A stretch of 64,000 nucleotides of DNA from JACQFZ01 sp045810625 (GTDB lineage: Bacteria; Pseudomonadota; Gammaproteobacteria; Acidiferrobacterales; Sulfurifustaceae): assembly GCA_045810625.1 (NCBI GenBank), contig JBJMVQ010000009.1:1-64000 (forward strand), written 5' to 3'. Position numbers and translations under genes: made by a program. Shown here in pieces: positions 37,395-46,995 of this stretch; position 1 is the stretch's first letter, and each line of letters begins with the position of its first letter. Below the pieces are notes generated by a model that saw only the letters and a list, made by a program, of their open reading frames with translations, made no database searches and was not told the DNA's origin.

Positions 37395-39914
37395 CTACAT
37401 CCCGCTCCGGTCCGGACTGCTCGTTAACGGCAGCTCGACGATGAACGTCGAACCCGCACCCGGTTCGCTTTTGACGCGCACGGTGCCGCCGTGCGCCTCC
37501 ACGATCCGCCGCACGATGAACAAGCCGAGCCCGAGACCCGCGATCTTGTCGCCTCCCGTTACTCGTTCATAGCGCTCGAAAATGCGTTGCTGATCGGAGG
37601 CGGCGATGCCGATACCGCGGTCACGCACCTCGAGCACCGCGCGGCCGCCGGCGGCGCGAACCGTGACATCGATCGGCTTGCCGGCGCCGTACTTGGTCGC
37701 GTTCGTAAGCAGATTCACGAGCACCTGCTCGAGCCGAAAATGATCCCAATTTCCCTGCACGGGCGTCGCGCATTCGACCCGGACCGGGCACCGCGCCGCT
37801 TCGAACCGCGACCCGAGCCGGTCGGTCACCTCCTTCGCGAGCGCGCACAAATCCGCGCGCTCAAGATGCATCGGGAATCGGTCGGAATTGATGCGCGAAA
37901 TGTCGAGCATGTCGTCGACAAGCTGCGTCAAACGATCGATCTGTCGATTGTCGGTTTCGATCATCTTGGCGAGCTTGTCCGCGGTGAAGGCATCCGCCTG
38001 TCCGGCTTCCAGGCGTTTGCGGCGAATCTGCGCCTGCAGTTTCAGGCTCGTAAGCGGCGTACGCAGCTCGTGCGATATCACCGACAAGAACGTATCGCGC
38101 GCTTTGATTGCTTCCTGCAGTCGCTGCTCGAACTCCTTGTGATCCGTGATGTCGACGCAGGAAGCGATGAACCCCACGAACTCTCCCGGTTCGGTGAAAC
38201 GCGGCACGCCCTTGCAGACGATCCACCGATACGCGCCGTCGTGGCGTCGCAGCCGGTACTCGATCGAGAACTCGTCGTGTGCTCGCAGCACCGCCGTGAA
38301 CGCGCGCTCGCAGCCGTCGCGTTCGTCCGGATGCACGCCCTCGAGCCAGCCGCAGCCGAGTTCCTGATCGCTGCTACGACCGGTGAAATCGAGCCACGAC
38401 CGGTTGAAATAAGTCCATCGGCCATCTGCACCGGACATCCAGATCATCTGCGGGGTCTGATCCGCGATCTGCCGAAAACGCATTTCGCTCTCGCGCAGCG
38501 CCCGTTCCGCGCGTACGCGTTCGCTGATGTCCTGCAGCACGCTCAAAAAGTACTTGCGGCCGGCGACATCGATGGTGGTGATGCGCGCCGCGGTGATGAA
38601 CGGCGCGCCGTCTTTTTTCTTGTTTTGAAATTCGCCGCGCCACATGCCTTCCGCGTGCAACGCCGCGATCACCGCGCGCACGACTCGCCGGTTTTCCTCG
38701 GGGGGATAGTTGTTCAGCACCGAGACCTGTTGGCCGATCAGCTCACCCGGCGCGTAACCGAACATACGATCCTCGGCCGGATTGGTGTACTGGATCACGC
38801 CGCTCTCGTCGACGACGCAAACGCCGTCGCTCATGCTCTCGAGCAGAAATCGGGTGCGCCGGCTGGTATCGATCTCCTTACGATAGGCGCGCAACGTCGC
38901 CGCGAGCAGAAGTGTGACGAGGAGCCCGACCAGCAATACCGCGCGCGGCAAGTACGTCGCCCATGCGAGATCGAACGCGGGAAGCGTGTGCACAATGACC
39001 GTCCACGAACGGCCGGCGATTTCGACGTTGAACTGTTTGCGAAAGCGCGCATGCGCGGCGTTGTTGCCGAGATCGAGTACGCCGTCGCGATCGTAGAGCA
39101 GGTTCTCCGGTGTGGGCGTGGAACCGTCGTACACCTCGAAATCGACGGGCGCCAACAAATCCGAGGAAGCGAAAATGGCCTCGAACAGATCGCGAGCGCG
39201 GAACGGGCTGTACACGAAACCGACGAGCGCGCCGCGGCGCTCCTCGACGTTGCCGGTCGGCGCCCCGTTGCGGTAAACCGGCACATAGATGAGAAAACCG
39301 GGCTGCCGCCCTACCTCCGTCTCCTGCACCAGCGTCGCCTTGCCGCTCAGGGACGGTTCACCGCTGTCGCGCGCGGCGTGCATGGCTGCTGCGCGTGTCG
39401 GCTCGCTCGCCATGTCGTAACCGAACGCCCGTTGATTGCGCCAGTCCGACGGCTCGAGATAGAGAACCGGGAAGTACTCGTCGCGCCGGCCTTCGGGCCA
39501 TACCTTATATTGGGGAAGCCCGGGGGCGCGTTCACGCGCCACAAAGCGCGCAAGATCGGCGGCGGGGACGCGTGCCGCATAGCCGATGCCCTGAATCCCG
39601 GGATAGCGCTTCATCAGGGTAACGGTGCGAACGTACCTCGCGAAATCCTCGCGACTCACCTTGCCCGCCACGACGAACATGCCTTTCGTTTGGATCAGCG
39701 CATTGACATAGGTGCGCATGCGAAAGGAAATGTCGTCGTGGATTTGATCGACGAACACTTCGAAGCGCGCCGATTCGTACAAGTCGACGCTGGTCCGGAC
39801 CGCGTACCACGCGGCGCCGGTCAGCACGAGCGCCGTGAATATCGCTGCGGCGCTGCGCACGCCGAATTTCGGGAGGCGCACCTTCGCCGCGTTGACCACC
39901 CGAGTCATCGGCAT
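37395..39914 (-). CDS. CHASE-PAS-PAS sensor histidine kinase
   Basis: An 839-residue membrane sensor kinase. Helix 1 at about 21-38 and helix 2 at about 323-341 enclose a periplasmic CHASE domain (GIQGIGYAARVPAADLARFV and YFPVLYLEPSDWRNQRAFGYDMASEP). Two PAS domains (about 355-465 and 475-590) follow. HisKA carries the phospho-acceptor H615 in SVISHELRTP; the ATPase domain has the N box LLTNATKYG, G1 DRGIGIA and G2 GLGLGLFIV. No response regulator lies nearby, so its output partner is elsewhere. CHASE domains sense small extracellular molecules. Confidence 0.96.
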   Translation of the reverse strand: MPMTRVVNAAKVRLPKFGVRSAAAIFTALVLTGAAWYAVRTSVDLYESARFEVFVDQIHDDISFRMRTYVNALIQTKGMFVVAGKVSREDFARYVRTVTLMKRYPGIQGIGYAARVPAADLARFVARERAPGLPQYKVWPEGRRDEYFPVLYLEPSDWRNQRAFGYDMASEPTRAAAMHAARDSGEPSLSGKATLVQETEVGRQPGFLIYVPVYRNGAPTGNVEERRGALVGFVYSPFRARDLFEAIFASSDLLAPVDFEVYDGSTPTPENLLYDRDGVLDLGNNAAHARFRKQFNVEIAGRSWTVIVHTLPAFDLAWATYLPRAVLLVGLLVTLLLAATLRAYRKEIDTSRRTRFLLESMSDGVCVVDESGVIQYTNPAEDRMFGYAPGELIGQQVSVLNNYPPEENRRVVRAVIAALHAEGMWRGEFQNKKKDGAPFITAARITTIDVAGRKYFLSVLQDISERVRAERALRESEMRFRQIADQTPQMIWMSGADGRWTYFNRSWLDFTGRSSDQELGCGWLEGVHPDERDGCERAFTAVLRAHDEFSIEYRLRRHDGAYRWIVCKGVPRFTEPGEFVGFIASCVDITDHKEFEQRLQEAIKARDTFLSVISHELRTPLTSLKLQAQIRRKRLEAGQADAFTADKLAKMIETDNRQIDRLTQLVDDMLDISRINSDRFPMHLERADLCALAKEVTDRLGSRFEAARCPVRVECATPVQGNWDHFRLEQVLVNLLTNATKYGAGKPIDVTVRAAGGRAVLEVRDRGIGIAASDQQRIFERYERVTGGDKIAGLGLGLFIVRRIVEAHGGTVRVKSEPGAGSTFIVELPLTSSPDRSGM

Positions 39915-39950
39915 CGGCGCAGCGTCCCGATTCGGCGGTGGGCGCGAACG

Positions 39951-40733
39951 CTAAAGGCCGAAGGCTTCTTTGACTTTCGCTTGCAGCCGTCGCATACCGC
40001 CCAGCCAGCGGTCGTAGTCGGTCGCCTTGCGCCGGAAGTATTCGAGCACTTCAGGATGCGGGAGGATCAGGAAACGTTCGGCCGCAAGCCCCTGCACGAC
40101 GGCCTCCGCGACGTCTTCCGGCGAGACGGAACCCTCGAATAGGAATGAACGCCGTCCGCCGTCGTTTCCGAGCAGCATGTTGGTGCGCACGCCTTGGGGA
40201 CAAAGGCAGCTCACTTTGATGCCTTGGTCGCCGTAAGTCATCGCGAGCCATTCGGCGAATGCCACTGCGGCGTGCTTCGTCACGGCGTAGGGCGCCGAAC
40301 CGATCTGCGACAGCAATCCGGCCGCCGACGCCGTCTGCAACAAGTAGCCTTCGCCGCGGGCGAGCATGCCGGGTAGGACCGCGCGAGCGGCGTAGACGTG
40401 CGCCATCAGATTGATGTCCCAGATGCGCTGCCACTCCGCATTCGACGTTTCCACACCGCCACGCACGATGATGCCGGCGTTCGAGCAGAACAAATCGATC
40501 CGTCCGTACTTCGCTTCCGCCGCCTTCACGAGCGCGACGACTTCCGCTTCGACGGCAACGTTCGTTTTCTGCGCGATGCCGCCGATCTCGTTCGCGACGG
40601 CGGTCGCGCCCTCGCCGTCGATGTCGGCGACGACGATTCCGCGCGCACCTTCCTGTTTGAAGCGGCGGCACAGCGCGCGGCCGATGCCGGTTGCGCCACC
40701 CGTAACGACGACGACTTTGTCTTGCACTTTCAT
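39951..40733 (-). CDS. Short-chain dehydrogenase/reductase
   Basis: A 260-residue classical SDR. The cofactor motif TGGATGIG at 11-18, SNAGI (NNAG-like) at 84-88, catalytic S136, Y149 and K153 are present. D37 after the second strand (VVADIDG) favours NAD(H). It follows the bifunctional hydratase/dehydrogenase by 12 bases and is the last gene of the acyl-CoA operon read from 45170. A role in oxidising a 3-hydroxyacyl or alcohol intermediate is plausible. Confidence 0.94.
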   Translation of the reverse strand: MKVQDKVVVVTGGATGIGRALCRRFKQEGARGIVVADIDGEGATAVANEIGGIAQKTNVAVEAEVVALVKAAEAKYGRIDLFCSNAGIIVRGGVETSNAEWQRIWDINLMAHVYAARAVLPGMLARGEGYLLQTASAAGLLSQIGSAPYAVTKHAAVAFAEWLAMTYGDQGIKVSCLCPQGVRTNMLLGNDGGRRSFLFEGSVSPEDVAEAVVQGLAAERFLILPHPEVLEYFRRKATDYDRWLGGMRRLQAKVKEAFGL

Positions 40734-40745
40734 GGATGAAGTCCT

Positions 40746-42830
40746 TTAGCCTTGCGTGTAGAAGCCCTTGCCGGCTTTGGCGAGCTTTTCGAGCAGCGGC
40801 GCCGGCGTCCAATACTCCGGCCCCACCTGCTTCTGATATTTCAGGATCGCTTCATAGACCGTCTTCAATCCGATCTGGTCGGCGTAGAACATCGGACCGC
40901 CGCGGTATACCGGGAAGCCGTAGCCGTAAATCCAGACGATATCGATATCGAGCGGGCGCGCCGCGATGCCTTCTTCCAGAATCTTCGCGCCTTCGTTGAT
41001 CATCGAGTAGAGCGCGCGCTCGATGATCTCCTCATCGCTGATTCTCCGTCGCTCGATGCCGCGCTCCTGCGAGTGCTTGACGATGAGATCCTCGATCAGC
41101 GGATCGGGAGAGGGATTGCGCTTCTCGTCGTACTTGTAGAAGCCGGCACCGGTCTTCTGGCCGTAACGGCCCATCTCACAGATCTTGTCGAGGATGTTGT
41201 TCTTCTGCTCGCGCGGCGTCAGCTTGTCGAACTGCGACTTGCGATTACGCCAGCCGACGTCGAGTCCGGCGAGATCGCTCACCGCGAACGGGCCCATCGC
41301 GAAACCGAAGTCGTAGAGCACTTTGTCGATTTGCTGCGGCAGCGCGCCCTCCTCCAGCATGAAGCCGCACTCGCGCGAGCGCTTCGACAGCATCCGATTG
41401 CCGACGAAGCCGTGGCACACGCCGACCAGCACCGGCACCTTCTTGATCGTCTTGCCGATTTCCATCGCGGTCGCGTACACGTCGGGCGCCGTCTTCTCGC
41501 CGCGGACGTTCTCGAGCAGCTTCATGACGTTCGCCGGGCTGAAGAAGTGCATGCCGACGACGTCCTGCGGGCGCTTCGTGCTCTTCGCGATTTCGTTGAT
41601 GTTGAGGTACGACGTGTTGGTCGCCAGCACCGCGCCCGGCTTCGCCACGCTGTCGAGCTTCGCGAAAACTTCCTTCTTGATCGGCATTTCCTCGAACACC
41701 GCCTCGATGATGAGATCGGCGCTCTTGAGATCGTCGTAGGCAAGCGTGGGCTTGATGAGCGCCATGCGCTTGTCCATGTCTTCCTGCTTGAGGCCGCCCT
41801 TCGCGACGGTGTTCGCGTAGTTCTTCTTGATCGTCGCGAGCCCGCGATCGAGAAACTCCTGCTTGGTCTCGAGGATCGTCACCGGAATACCGACGTTCGC
41901 GAAACACATCGCGATGCCGCCGCCCATGGTGCCCGCGCCGATCACCGCCGCGGTCTTCACCTCGCGCGGCTTTATGTTTTCCGGCAGTCCGGGAATTTTC
42001 GTCACCTCGCGCTCGGCGAAGAAAACGTGGCGTTGCGCCTTGGATTGCGGCGATGTGACGAGCTGCGTGAACAGATCGCGCTCGCGCTTCATCCCTTCAT
42101 CGAACGGCAGCTCGGTCGCCGCCTTCACGGCATCGACACACGCGAACGGCGCGAGGAAACCGCGGTGGCGCTTCGCCATGCCCTTTTTGTATTCGTCGAA
42201 GAAGCCCGGGCTCTCGGGATTGACGGTGAGCTGGCTGACGCGGCGGATCGAGCGTTTCTCCTTCACGACGCGCTCCGCGTAGGCGATTGCCTGCGCTTTC
42301 AGGTCGCCGTCGACGATGTCGTCGATCATGCCGGCCGCTTTGGCTTTCGCCGCCGGGACGTGATCGCCGCTCACGATCATGTCGAGCGCCGCCTTGGCGC
42401 CGATCAGACGCGGCAGACGCTGCGTGCCGCCCGATCCCGGAATAAGACCGAGTTTCACTTCCGGCAACCCGACTCTCGCACTCGCGACAGCGATCCGGAA
42501 ATGGCAGGACAGCGCGACTTCGAATCCGCCGCCGAGCGCGGTGCCGTGAATTGCGGCGACGATCGGCTTTGTCGAGCCTTCGATGACCTTACAGACCTCT
42601 TGCAGCCCGGGCTCCTTCGGCGGCTGGCCAAACTCGCGGATGTCGGCCCCGGCGATGAACGTGCGGCCCTCGCAGACGATGACCATCGCCGCGACCGCGT
42701 CGTCGGCGAGCCCTTGCGCGCAGGCATCGCGCAAACCCGCCCGCACGGCCTGCGACAACGCATTGACCGGCGGATTGTCGACGCTGATGACGCCTATGTT
42801 CCCCTGCTTGGTAAACGATACGACAGCCAT
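40746..42830 (-). CDS. Bifunctional enoyl-CoA hydratase / 3-hydroxyacyl-CoA dehydrogenase (FadJ/FadB-like)
   Basis: A 694-residue protein with AGGAG before its ATG. The N-terminal crotonase domain has the oxyanion segments GRTFIAGADIREF and HGTALGGGFEVALSCHFRIA and the catalytic PEVKLGLIPGSGGTQRLPRL. The dehydrogenase starts near 300 with the NAD motif VIGAGTMGGGIA and contains GMHFFSPANVMKLLE. This carries out two steps of beta-oxidation. In the pimeloyl-CoA pathway a similar fusion (PimF) acts after the PimCD dehydrogenase. No thiolase gene is adjacent; one is found at 55094. Confidence 0.96.
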   Translation of the reverse strand: MAVVSFTKQGNIGVISVDNPPVNALSQAVRAGLRDACAQGLADDAVAAMVIVCEGRTFIAGADIREFGQPPKEPGLQEVCKVIEGSTKPIVAAIHGTALGGGFEVALSCHFRIAVASARVGLPEVKLGLIPGSGGTQRLPRLIGAKAALDMIVSGDHVPAAKAKAAGMIDDIVDGDLKAQAIAYAERVVKEKRSIRRVSQLTVNPESPGFFDEYKKGMAKRHRGFLAPFACVDAVKAATELPFDEGMKRERDLFTQLVTSPQSKAQRHVFFAEREVTKIPGLPENIKPREVKTAAVIGAGTMGGGIAMCFANVGIPVTILETKQEFLDRGLATIKKNYANTVAKGGLKQEDMDKRMALIKPTLAYDDLKSADLIIEAVFEEMPIKKEVFAKLDSVAKPGAVLATNTSYLNINEIAKSTKRPQDVVGMHFFSPANVMKLLENVRGEKTAPDVYATAMEIGKTIKKVPVLVGVCHGFVGNRMLSKRSRECGFMLEEGALPQQIDKVLYDFGFAMGPFAVSDLAGLDVGWRNRKSQFDKLTPREQKNNILDKICEMGRYGQKTGAGFYKYDEKRNPSPDPLIEDLIVKHSQERGIERRRISDEEIIERALYSMINEGAKILEEGIAARPLDIDIVWIYGYGFPVYRGGPMFYADQIGLKTVYEAILKYQKQVGPEYWTPAPLLEKLAKAGKGFYTQG

Positions 42831-42871
42831 AACAAACTCCTCGCGAGTTGCCCTGAAATGAATTCGTTTAC

Positions 42872-43310
42872 GCCGACGCCGCGACCTTGATATCCGCCCG
42901 TCGCGCCTGTGCTCGACGATTTGGTAATGGCGTAGAGTGCCTCGAGCCGCGGAATGTCGACACCTGCGCGGCGGCCGGTGCGCACGACATTGCCGAGAAT
43001 CGCTTCAATCTCGATCGGGCGAGCGTGTTCATGGTCGAGCGCCATGCTCGTCTTGTACGGCGGCATGGGTGTAGTCGGCGCCCGATCCATAGTCCGCGAC
43101 GTTGCGCACGCTGCGCTCCGGCCGGAAAACGTAATCGCCGAGGCTCTCGCTCTTTATGGTGTAGCGGCCGCGCGCGACCGCCTCGCAGTCGGAGCCACAC
43201 ACGACGGACACGCGCCCGCCCCGGCGAGCCGGGACGGAGCCGTAAAGCGCGCCGATAGCGCCAGCCCCGACGACGAGCACTGCGGGCCGGTCGGACGTAT
43301 CGTTGATCAT
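42872..43310 (-). pseudogene. Ketopantoate reductase-like gene with deleted middle
   Basis: The ATG at 43310 opens MINDTSDRPAVLVVGAGAIGALYG.., the Rossmann start of the PanE/ApbA family, to about 43085. From there another frame gives KTSMALDHEHARPIEIEAILGNVVRTGRRAGVDIPRLEALYAITK, the family's C-terminal signature. The roughly 170 residues between are missing and the frame is shifted. The remnant is therefore dead. It lies between the acyl-CoA dehydrogenase and FadJ-like genes on the same strand. Confidence 0.85.
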
Positions 43311-43379
43311 TGTTAAGCTCCCCCACCCGTTCGACGGCGGCGTTTTCTCCTCGGTGGGTGCCGCGCAAACTTGGTTACC

Positions 43380-45170
43380 TTAAAACTGCGCTTCCTCCAG
43401 GCGCAGCGTCGACGCCGCGCCGTTCAGAATTTCATGGCGATACGCTCCCGCGCGCGGCAGGAGATGATCCGCGTAAAAACGCGCGGTCCCGATCTTCGTT
43501 TCGTGAAAGCGCTTGTCGCCGCCGGCCGCGAGGCGCTTTTGCGCCGCCATCGCCGCGCGCGCCATTTGCCAACCGCCGGCGACAACGCCGAGGAGCATCA
43601 GGTACGGGACCGAGCCCGCGAACGCCGCCCGCGGATCGGCGCCGTGCGTATCGAGCAAGAAATGGGTCGACTGCTCGAGCGCGGTCACACCGCTCGCGAG
43701 CGATGTGCCGATCGCTTTGAAGTCTTCGCCGCGCAGCTCTCCGATCTGGCGGCAGGTCTGCTGCATTTCCGAGATGACGCTCTTGACCGTCGCGCCCGCG
43801 TCGCGCGCAACCTTACGGCCGATGAGATCGTTGGCCTGGATGCCGGTCGTACCTTCGTAGATCGTGGTGATGCGCGCATCGCGCAGGAGCTGCGCCGCGC
43901 CGGTTTCCTCGATGAAGCCCATGCCGCCGTGCACCTGCACGCCGGTCGATGCCACTTCGACCGCCTGCTCGGTCGACCATCCTTTCACCACCGGCACCAG
44001 GAGGTCCGCGATCGCCTGCGCGCGCGCACGCGTCTTGGCGTCCGGATGCCGTAGGGCCTTGTCGAGATTGGCGGTCGCGTAGTATGCGAGCGCGCGCGTC
44101 GCTTCCGCCTGCGCTTTCATGCTCATCAGCATGCGCCGCACATCCGGATGATGAATAATCGGCGCGCGTCCCGACTCGCTCGCGCCGATCGGGCGGCCCT
44201 GTACGCGCTCGCGCGCATACGCCAGCGCCTCCTGGTACGCGCGCTCGCACAGCGCAATCCCTTCCATGCCGACGGCGACACGTGCGCGGTTCATCATGAG
44301 GAACATGTATTCGAGGCCACGATTCGGCTGACCGACGAGGTAGCCGATAGCGCCGCCTTTCTCGCCGTAGGACAGCATCGCGGTCGGGCTCGCGTGAATG
44401 CCCAACTTGTGCTCGAGTGAAACACAGTGCACGTCGTTGCGCGCGCCGAGACTGCCGTCCGGGTTGACCAGGTACTTGGGAACGATGAAGAGCGAGATAC
44501 CCTTCACGCCTTCCGGCGCGTCGGGCAGGCGTGCGAGCACGGTGTGCACGATGTTTTCGGTCCAGTCGTGCTCGCCGTAAGTGATGAACACCTTCGTGCC
44601 GCTGATGCGGTAGTGATCGCCTTCCGGCACGGCGCGCGTACGGACTGCGGCGAGATCCGAACCCGCCTGGGGCTCGGTGAGATTCATCGTGCCGGTCCAT
44701 TCGCCGCTCACGAGCTTCGGCAGAAACGTGCGTTTCAACTCCTCCGACGCGTGTGTCTCGATCGCCTCGACCGCGCCCTGCGTGAGCATCGAGCACAGCG
44801 AAAACGACATGTTCGCGGCGTCCCACATCTCGCGCAGCGCCATCGCAAGGAGCTGCGGCATGCCTTGGCCGCCGAACTTCGGCGGACACGGGACGGCGTT
44901 CCAGCCCGCGTCGACGAACTTCTTGTAAGCATCTTTGAATCCGGGCGGCGTCGTCACCACTCCGCTCTCGACGCGGGCGCCGTGCCGATCGCCCGGCTGA
45001 TTGAGCGGCAGCAACACTTCGGACGCGAACCGGCCGGCCTCTTCGAGAATCGACCGCAGCAGGTCGGGCGTGAGGTCCCCACAGCCGGGAAGCTTCGCGA
45101 TCTCGTCGAAACCGGCGAGCTCGTGCATCACGAACAACATGTCTTCGACGGGTGCTATGTATCGGGGCAT
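43380..45170 (-). CDS. Long-form acyl-CoA dehydrogenase (about 600 aa)
   Basis: A 596-residue enzyme from the ATG at 45170 (MPRYIAPVEDMLFVMHELAG). It belongs to the longer acyl-CoA dehydrogenase class with a C-terminal extra domain (FHETKIGTARFYADHLLPRAGAYRHEILNGAASTL). FAD-binding and substrate segments MNLTEPQAGSDLAAVRTRA and KVFITYGEHDWTENIVHTVLA are present, and the catalytic region reads TTIYEGTTGIQANDLIGRK. It is divergent from the aldehyde dehydrogenase gene with a 293-base region between. It starts the operon that contains the ketopantoate reductase remnant, FadJ-like and SDR genes. Confidence 0.95.
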   Translation of the reverse strand: MPRYIAPVEDMLFVMHELAGFDEIAKLPGCGDLTPDLLRSILEEAGRFASEVLLPLNQPGDRHGARVESGVVTTPPGFKDAYKKFVDAGWNAVPCPPKFGGQGMPQLLAMALREMWDAANMSFSLCSMLTQGAVEAIETHASEELKRTFLPKLVSGEWTGTMNLTEPQAGSDLAAVRTRAVPEGDHYRISGTKVFITYGEHDWTENIVHTVLARLPDAPEGVKGISLFIVPKYLVNPDGSLGARNDVHCVSLEHKLGIHASPTAMLSYGEKGGAIGYLVGQPNRGLEYMFLMMNRARVAVGMEGIALCERAYQEALAYARERVQGRPIGASESGRAPIIHHPDVRRMLMSMKAQAEATRALAYYATANLDKALRHPDAKTRARAQAIADLLVPVVKGWSTEQAVEVASTGVQVHGGMGFIEETGAAQLLRDARITTIYEGTTGIQANDLIGRKVARDAGATVKSVISEMQQTCRQIGELRGEDFKAIGTSLASGVTALEQSTHFLLDTHGADPRAAFAGSVPYLMLLGVVAGGWQMARAAMAAQKRLAAGGDKRFHETKIGTARFYADHLLPRAGAYRHEILNGAASTLRLEEAQF

Positions 45171-45463
45171 GGCGTCTCTCTCCCAGCATTCACCGGATAA
45201 CGGCACAGCTGCGACGACAATCGCGGGCGAGCCGCGCAAGACCGGTCCGGATTGCGGCCGCGTCCGGGCTGCTCGGCCATATAGCGGCGGCGTTCCTGCA
45301 ACACGGAAGAGGAGCGCCGCGTCGGACTCGCCTGCACGCGGCCTCCGTCCTTACCGACTAAAGGGGTTTATCGCGCTCGCCGAGTCGAATTTTGCTTTTT
45401 CGGGCGCCATGGTATCTTCGCCGGCCGGTTAATAAAATACCTCCTTCTGAAGGAATGCCCGCC

Positions 45464-46897
45464 ATGATCAATCGCGACAAAATTTTCATCGACGGCCGCT
45501 GGGTGAAATCGGCCGGTAACGCTTCCATCGACGTTCACAGTCCTTCCAACGAAGAAGTCATCGCCCGCATACCGGAAGGCACCGCGGCGGACGTCGAAAC
45601 TGCGGTGCTCGCAGCTCGTCGCGCTTTCGACGGCTGGTCGAACACGCCGGTCTCGAAACGCGCGGAATACTTGCAGAAAATTCATGAGGGATTGAAAGCA
45701 CGCGGCGCCGAGATCGGCGAGACGATCACGCGCGAGATGGGCATGCCGCTCAAGCTCGCACAACGCATCCAGGCCGGCTCTCCCATCGCGGTATTCGGCT
45801 ATTACGCCAAGCTGCTCGGTGACTTCCCGTTCGAGGAGCGCGTCGGCAATTCGCTGATCGTGCGCGAACCGATCGGCGTGGTTGCCGCCATCACACCCTG
45901 GAACTATCCGCTCCACCAGATCGCGCTCAAGGTCGCGCCCGCGCTCGCGGCCGGTTGCACGATTGTGCTGAAACCCTCCGAGGTTGCGCCGCTCAATGCA
46001 TTCATATTGGCGGAAGTGATCGAGTCGGTCGGCCTCCCTGCGGGGGTCTTCAATATGGTGACGGGCTACGGGCCGGTCGTGGGTGAAGCGATGGTGTCAC
46101 ATGCGCAAGTCGACATGGTGTCGTTTACCGGGTCCACGGCGGCGGGTAAACGCGTCTCCGAGCTGGCTGCAAAGACGGTGAAGCGCGTCGCGCTCGAGCT
46201 GGGCGGCAAGTCCGCGGCGATCGTGCTCGACGACGCCGATCTCCCCACTGCGGTAAAGGGCGTTATCACCAACTGCTACGTCAACTCCGGTCAAAGCTGC
46301 AACGCTCACACCCGGATGCTCGTACCGGAATCGCGCTACCAGGAGGTGGCGAAGCTCGCCGTGGAAATCTCCAAAGGTTTCCGCGTCGGCGACCCGATGA
46401 CCGAGGGAACCACGATCGGGCCGGTTGCTTCGGCCGTGCAGCGCGAGCGGGTGCGGAAGTACATTCGCAAGGGCATCGAGGAAGGCGCGGAGCTGCTTTG
46501 CGGCGGCGCCGAGCCGCCGGCGGGCATGGACAAAGGCTATTACGTGCAGCCGACCGTCTTCGGCAAAGTGAAGCCGGGTAGTACCATCGAGCAGGAAGAG
46601 ATTTTCGGACCCGTGCTGTCGATCATTACCTATAAGGATGAGGACGACGCGGTTCGCATCGCGAACGACACGCTCTACGGACTCGCCGGCGGTGTGTGGT
46701 CGAGCAACGAAGAACGTGCGCAACGCGTGGCGCGCCGCATGCGCACCGGCCAGGTCGATATCAACGGCGGTCCGTTCAACCTGCAAGCGCCGTTTGGCGG
46801 CTACAAGCAGTCGGGTAACGGCCGCGAGCTCGGGCGCTACGGCCTCGAAGAATTTCTCGAGCTCAAGGCGATGCAGTTCCGACCGAAAGCCGCCTAA
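45464..46897 (+). CDS. NAD(P)-dependent aldehyde dehydrogenase
   Basis: A 477-residue enzyme; the ATG at 45464 has GAAGGAA eight bases upstream. The catalytic cysteine is C279 in NSGQSCNAHTR and the general base E245 in ALELGGKSA; the cofactor motif FTGSTAAGKRV is at 221-231. The family oxidises aldehydes to acids. The gene is followed by a strong terminator, so it is probably a single transcription unit. It sits back to back with the acyl-CoA dehydrogenase operon and could supply acids for CoA activation. Confidence 0.96.
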   Translation: MINRDKIFIDGRWVKSAGNASIDVHSPSNEEVIARIPEGTAADVETAVLAARRAFDGWSNTPVSKRAEYLQKIHEGLKARGAEIGETITREMGMPLKLAQRIQAGSPIAVFGYYAKLLGDFPFEERVGNSLIVREPIGVVAAITPWNYPLHQIALKVAPALAAGCTIVLKPSEVAPLNAFILAEVIESVGLPAGVFNMVTGYGPVVGEAMVSHAQVDMVSFTGSTAAGKRVSELAAKTVKRVALELGGKSAAIVLDDADLPTAVKGVITNCYVNSGQSCNAHTRMLVPESRYQEVAKLAVEISKGFRVGDPMTEGTTIGPVASAVQRERVRKYIRKGIEEGAELLCGGAEPPAGMDKGYYVQPTVFGKVKPGSTIEQEEIFGPVLSIITYKDEDDAVRIANDTLYGLAGGVWSSNEERAQRVARRMRTGQVDINGGPFNLQAPFGGYKQSGNGRELGRYGLEEFLELKAMQFRPKAA

Positions 46898-46913
46898 GCA
46901 GCAGCGAAGTGAA

Positions 46914-46948
46914 AAGCCCTCGGCGCGAGCCGGGGGCTTTTTCTTTTG
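46914..46948 (+). terminator. Rho-independent terminator after the aldehyde dehydrogenase gene
   Basis: AAGCCCTCGGC-GCGA-GCCGGGGGCTT forms an 11-bp stem with one G.T pair, followed by TTTCTTTT. It lies 17 bases after the stop codon. Confidence 0.92.
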
Positions 46949-46995
46949 TCGAAGCATTTGGGAGCCTGATGGCTCCCGCCGCAAGGAGGCGACCC

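Noticed and set aside
37491..40142. 883-codon open frame antisense to the histidine kinase
   Set aside because: The opposite strand encodes an unmistakable kinase with all motifs. Long antisense frames arise in GC-rich genes, and this product has no family motifs and an odd composition rich in H, R and D.
40752..42890. 712-codon open frame antisense to the FadJ-like gene
   Set aside because: Mirror of a well-supported bifunctional enzyme; the product is low-complexity and arginine-rich with no recognisable domain.
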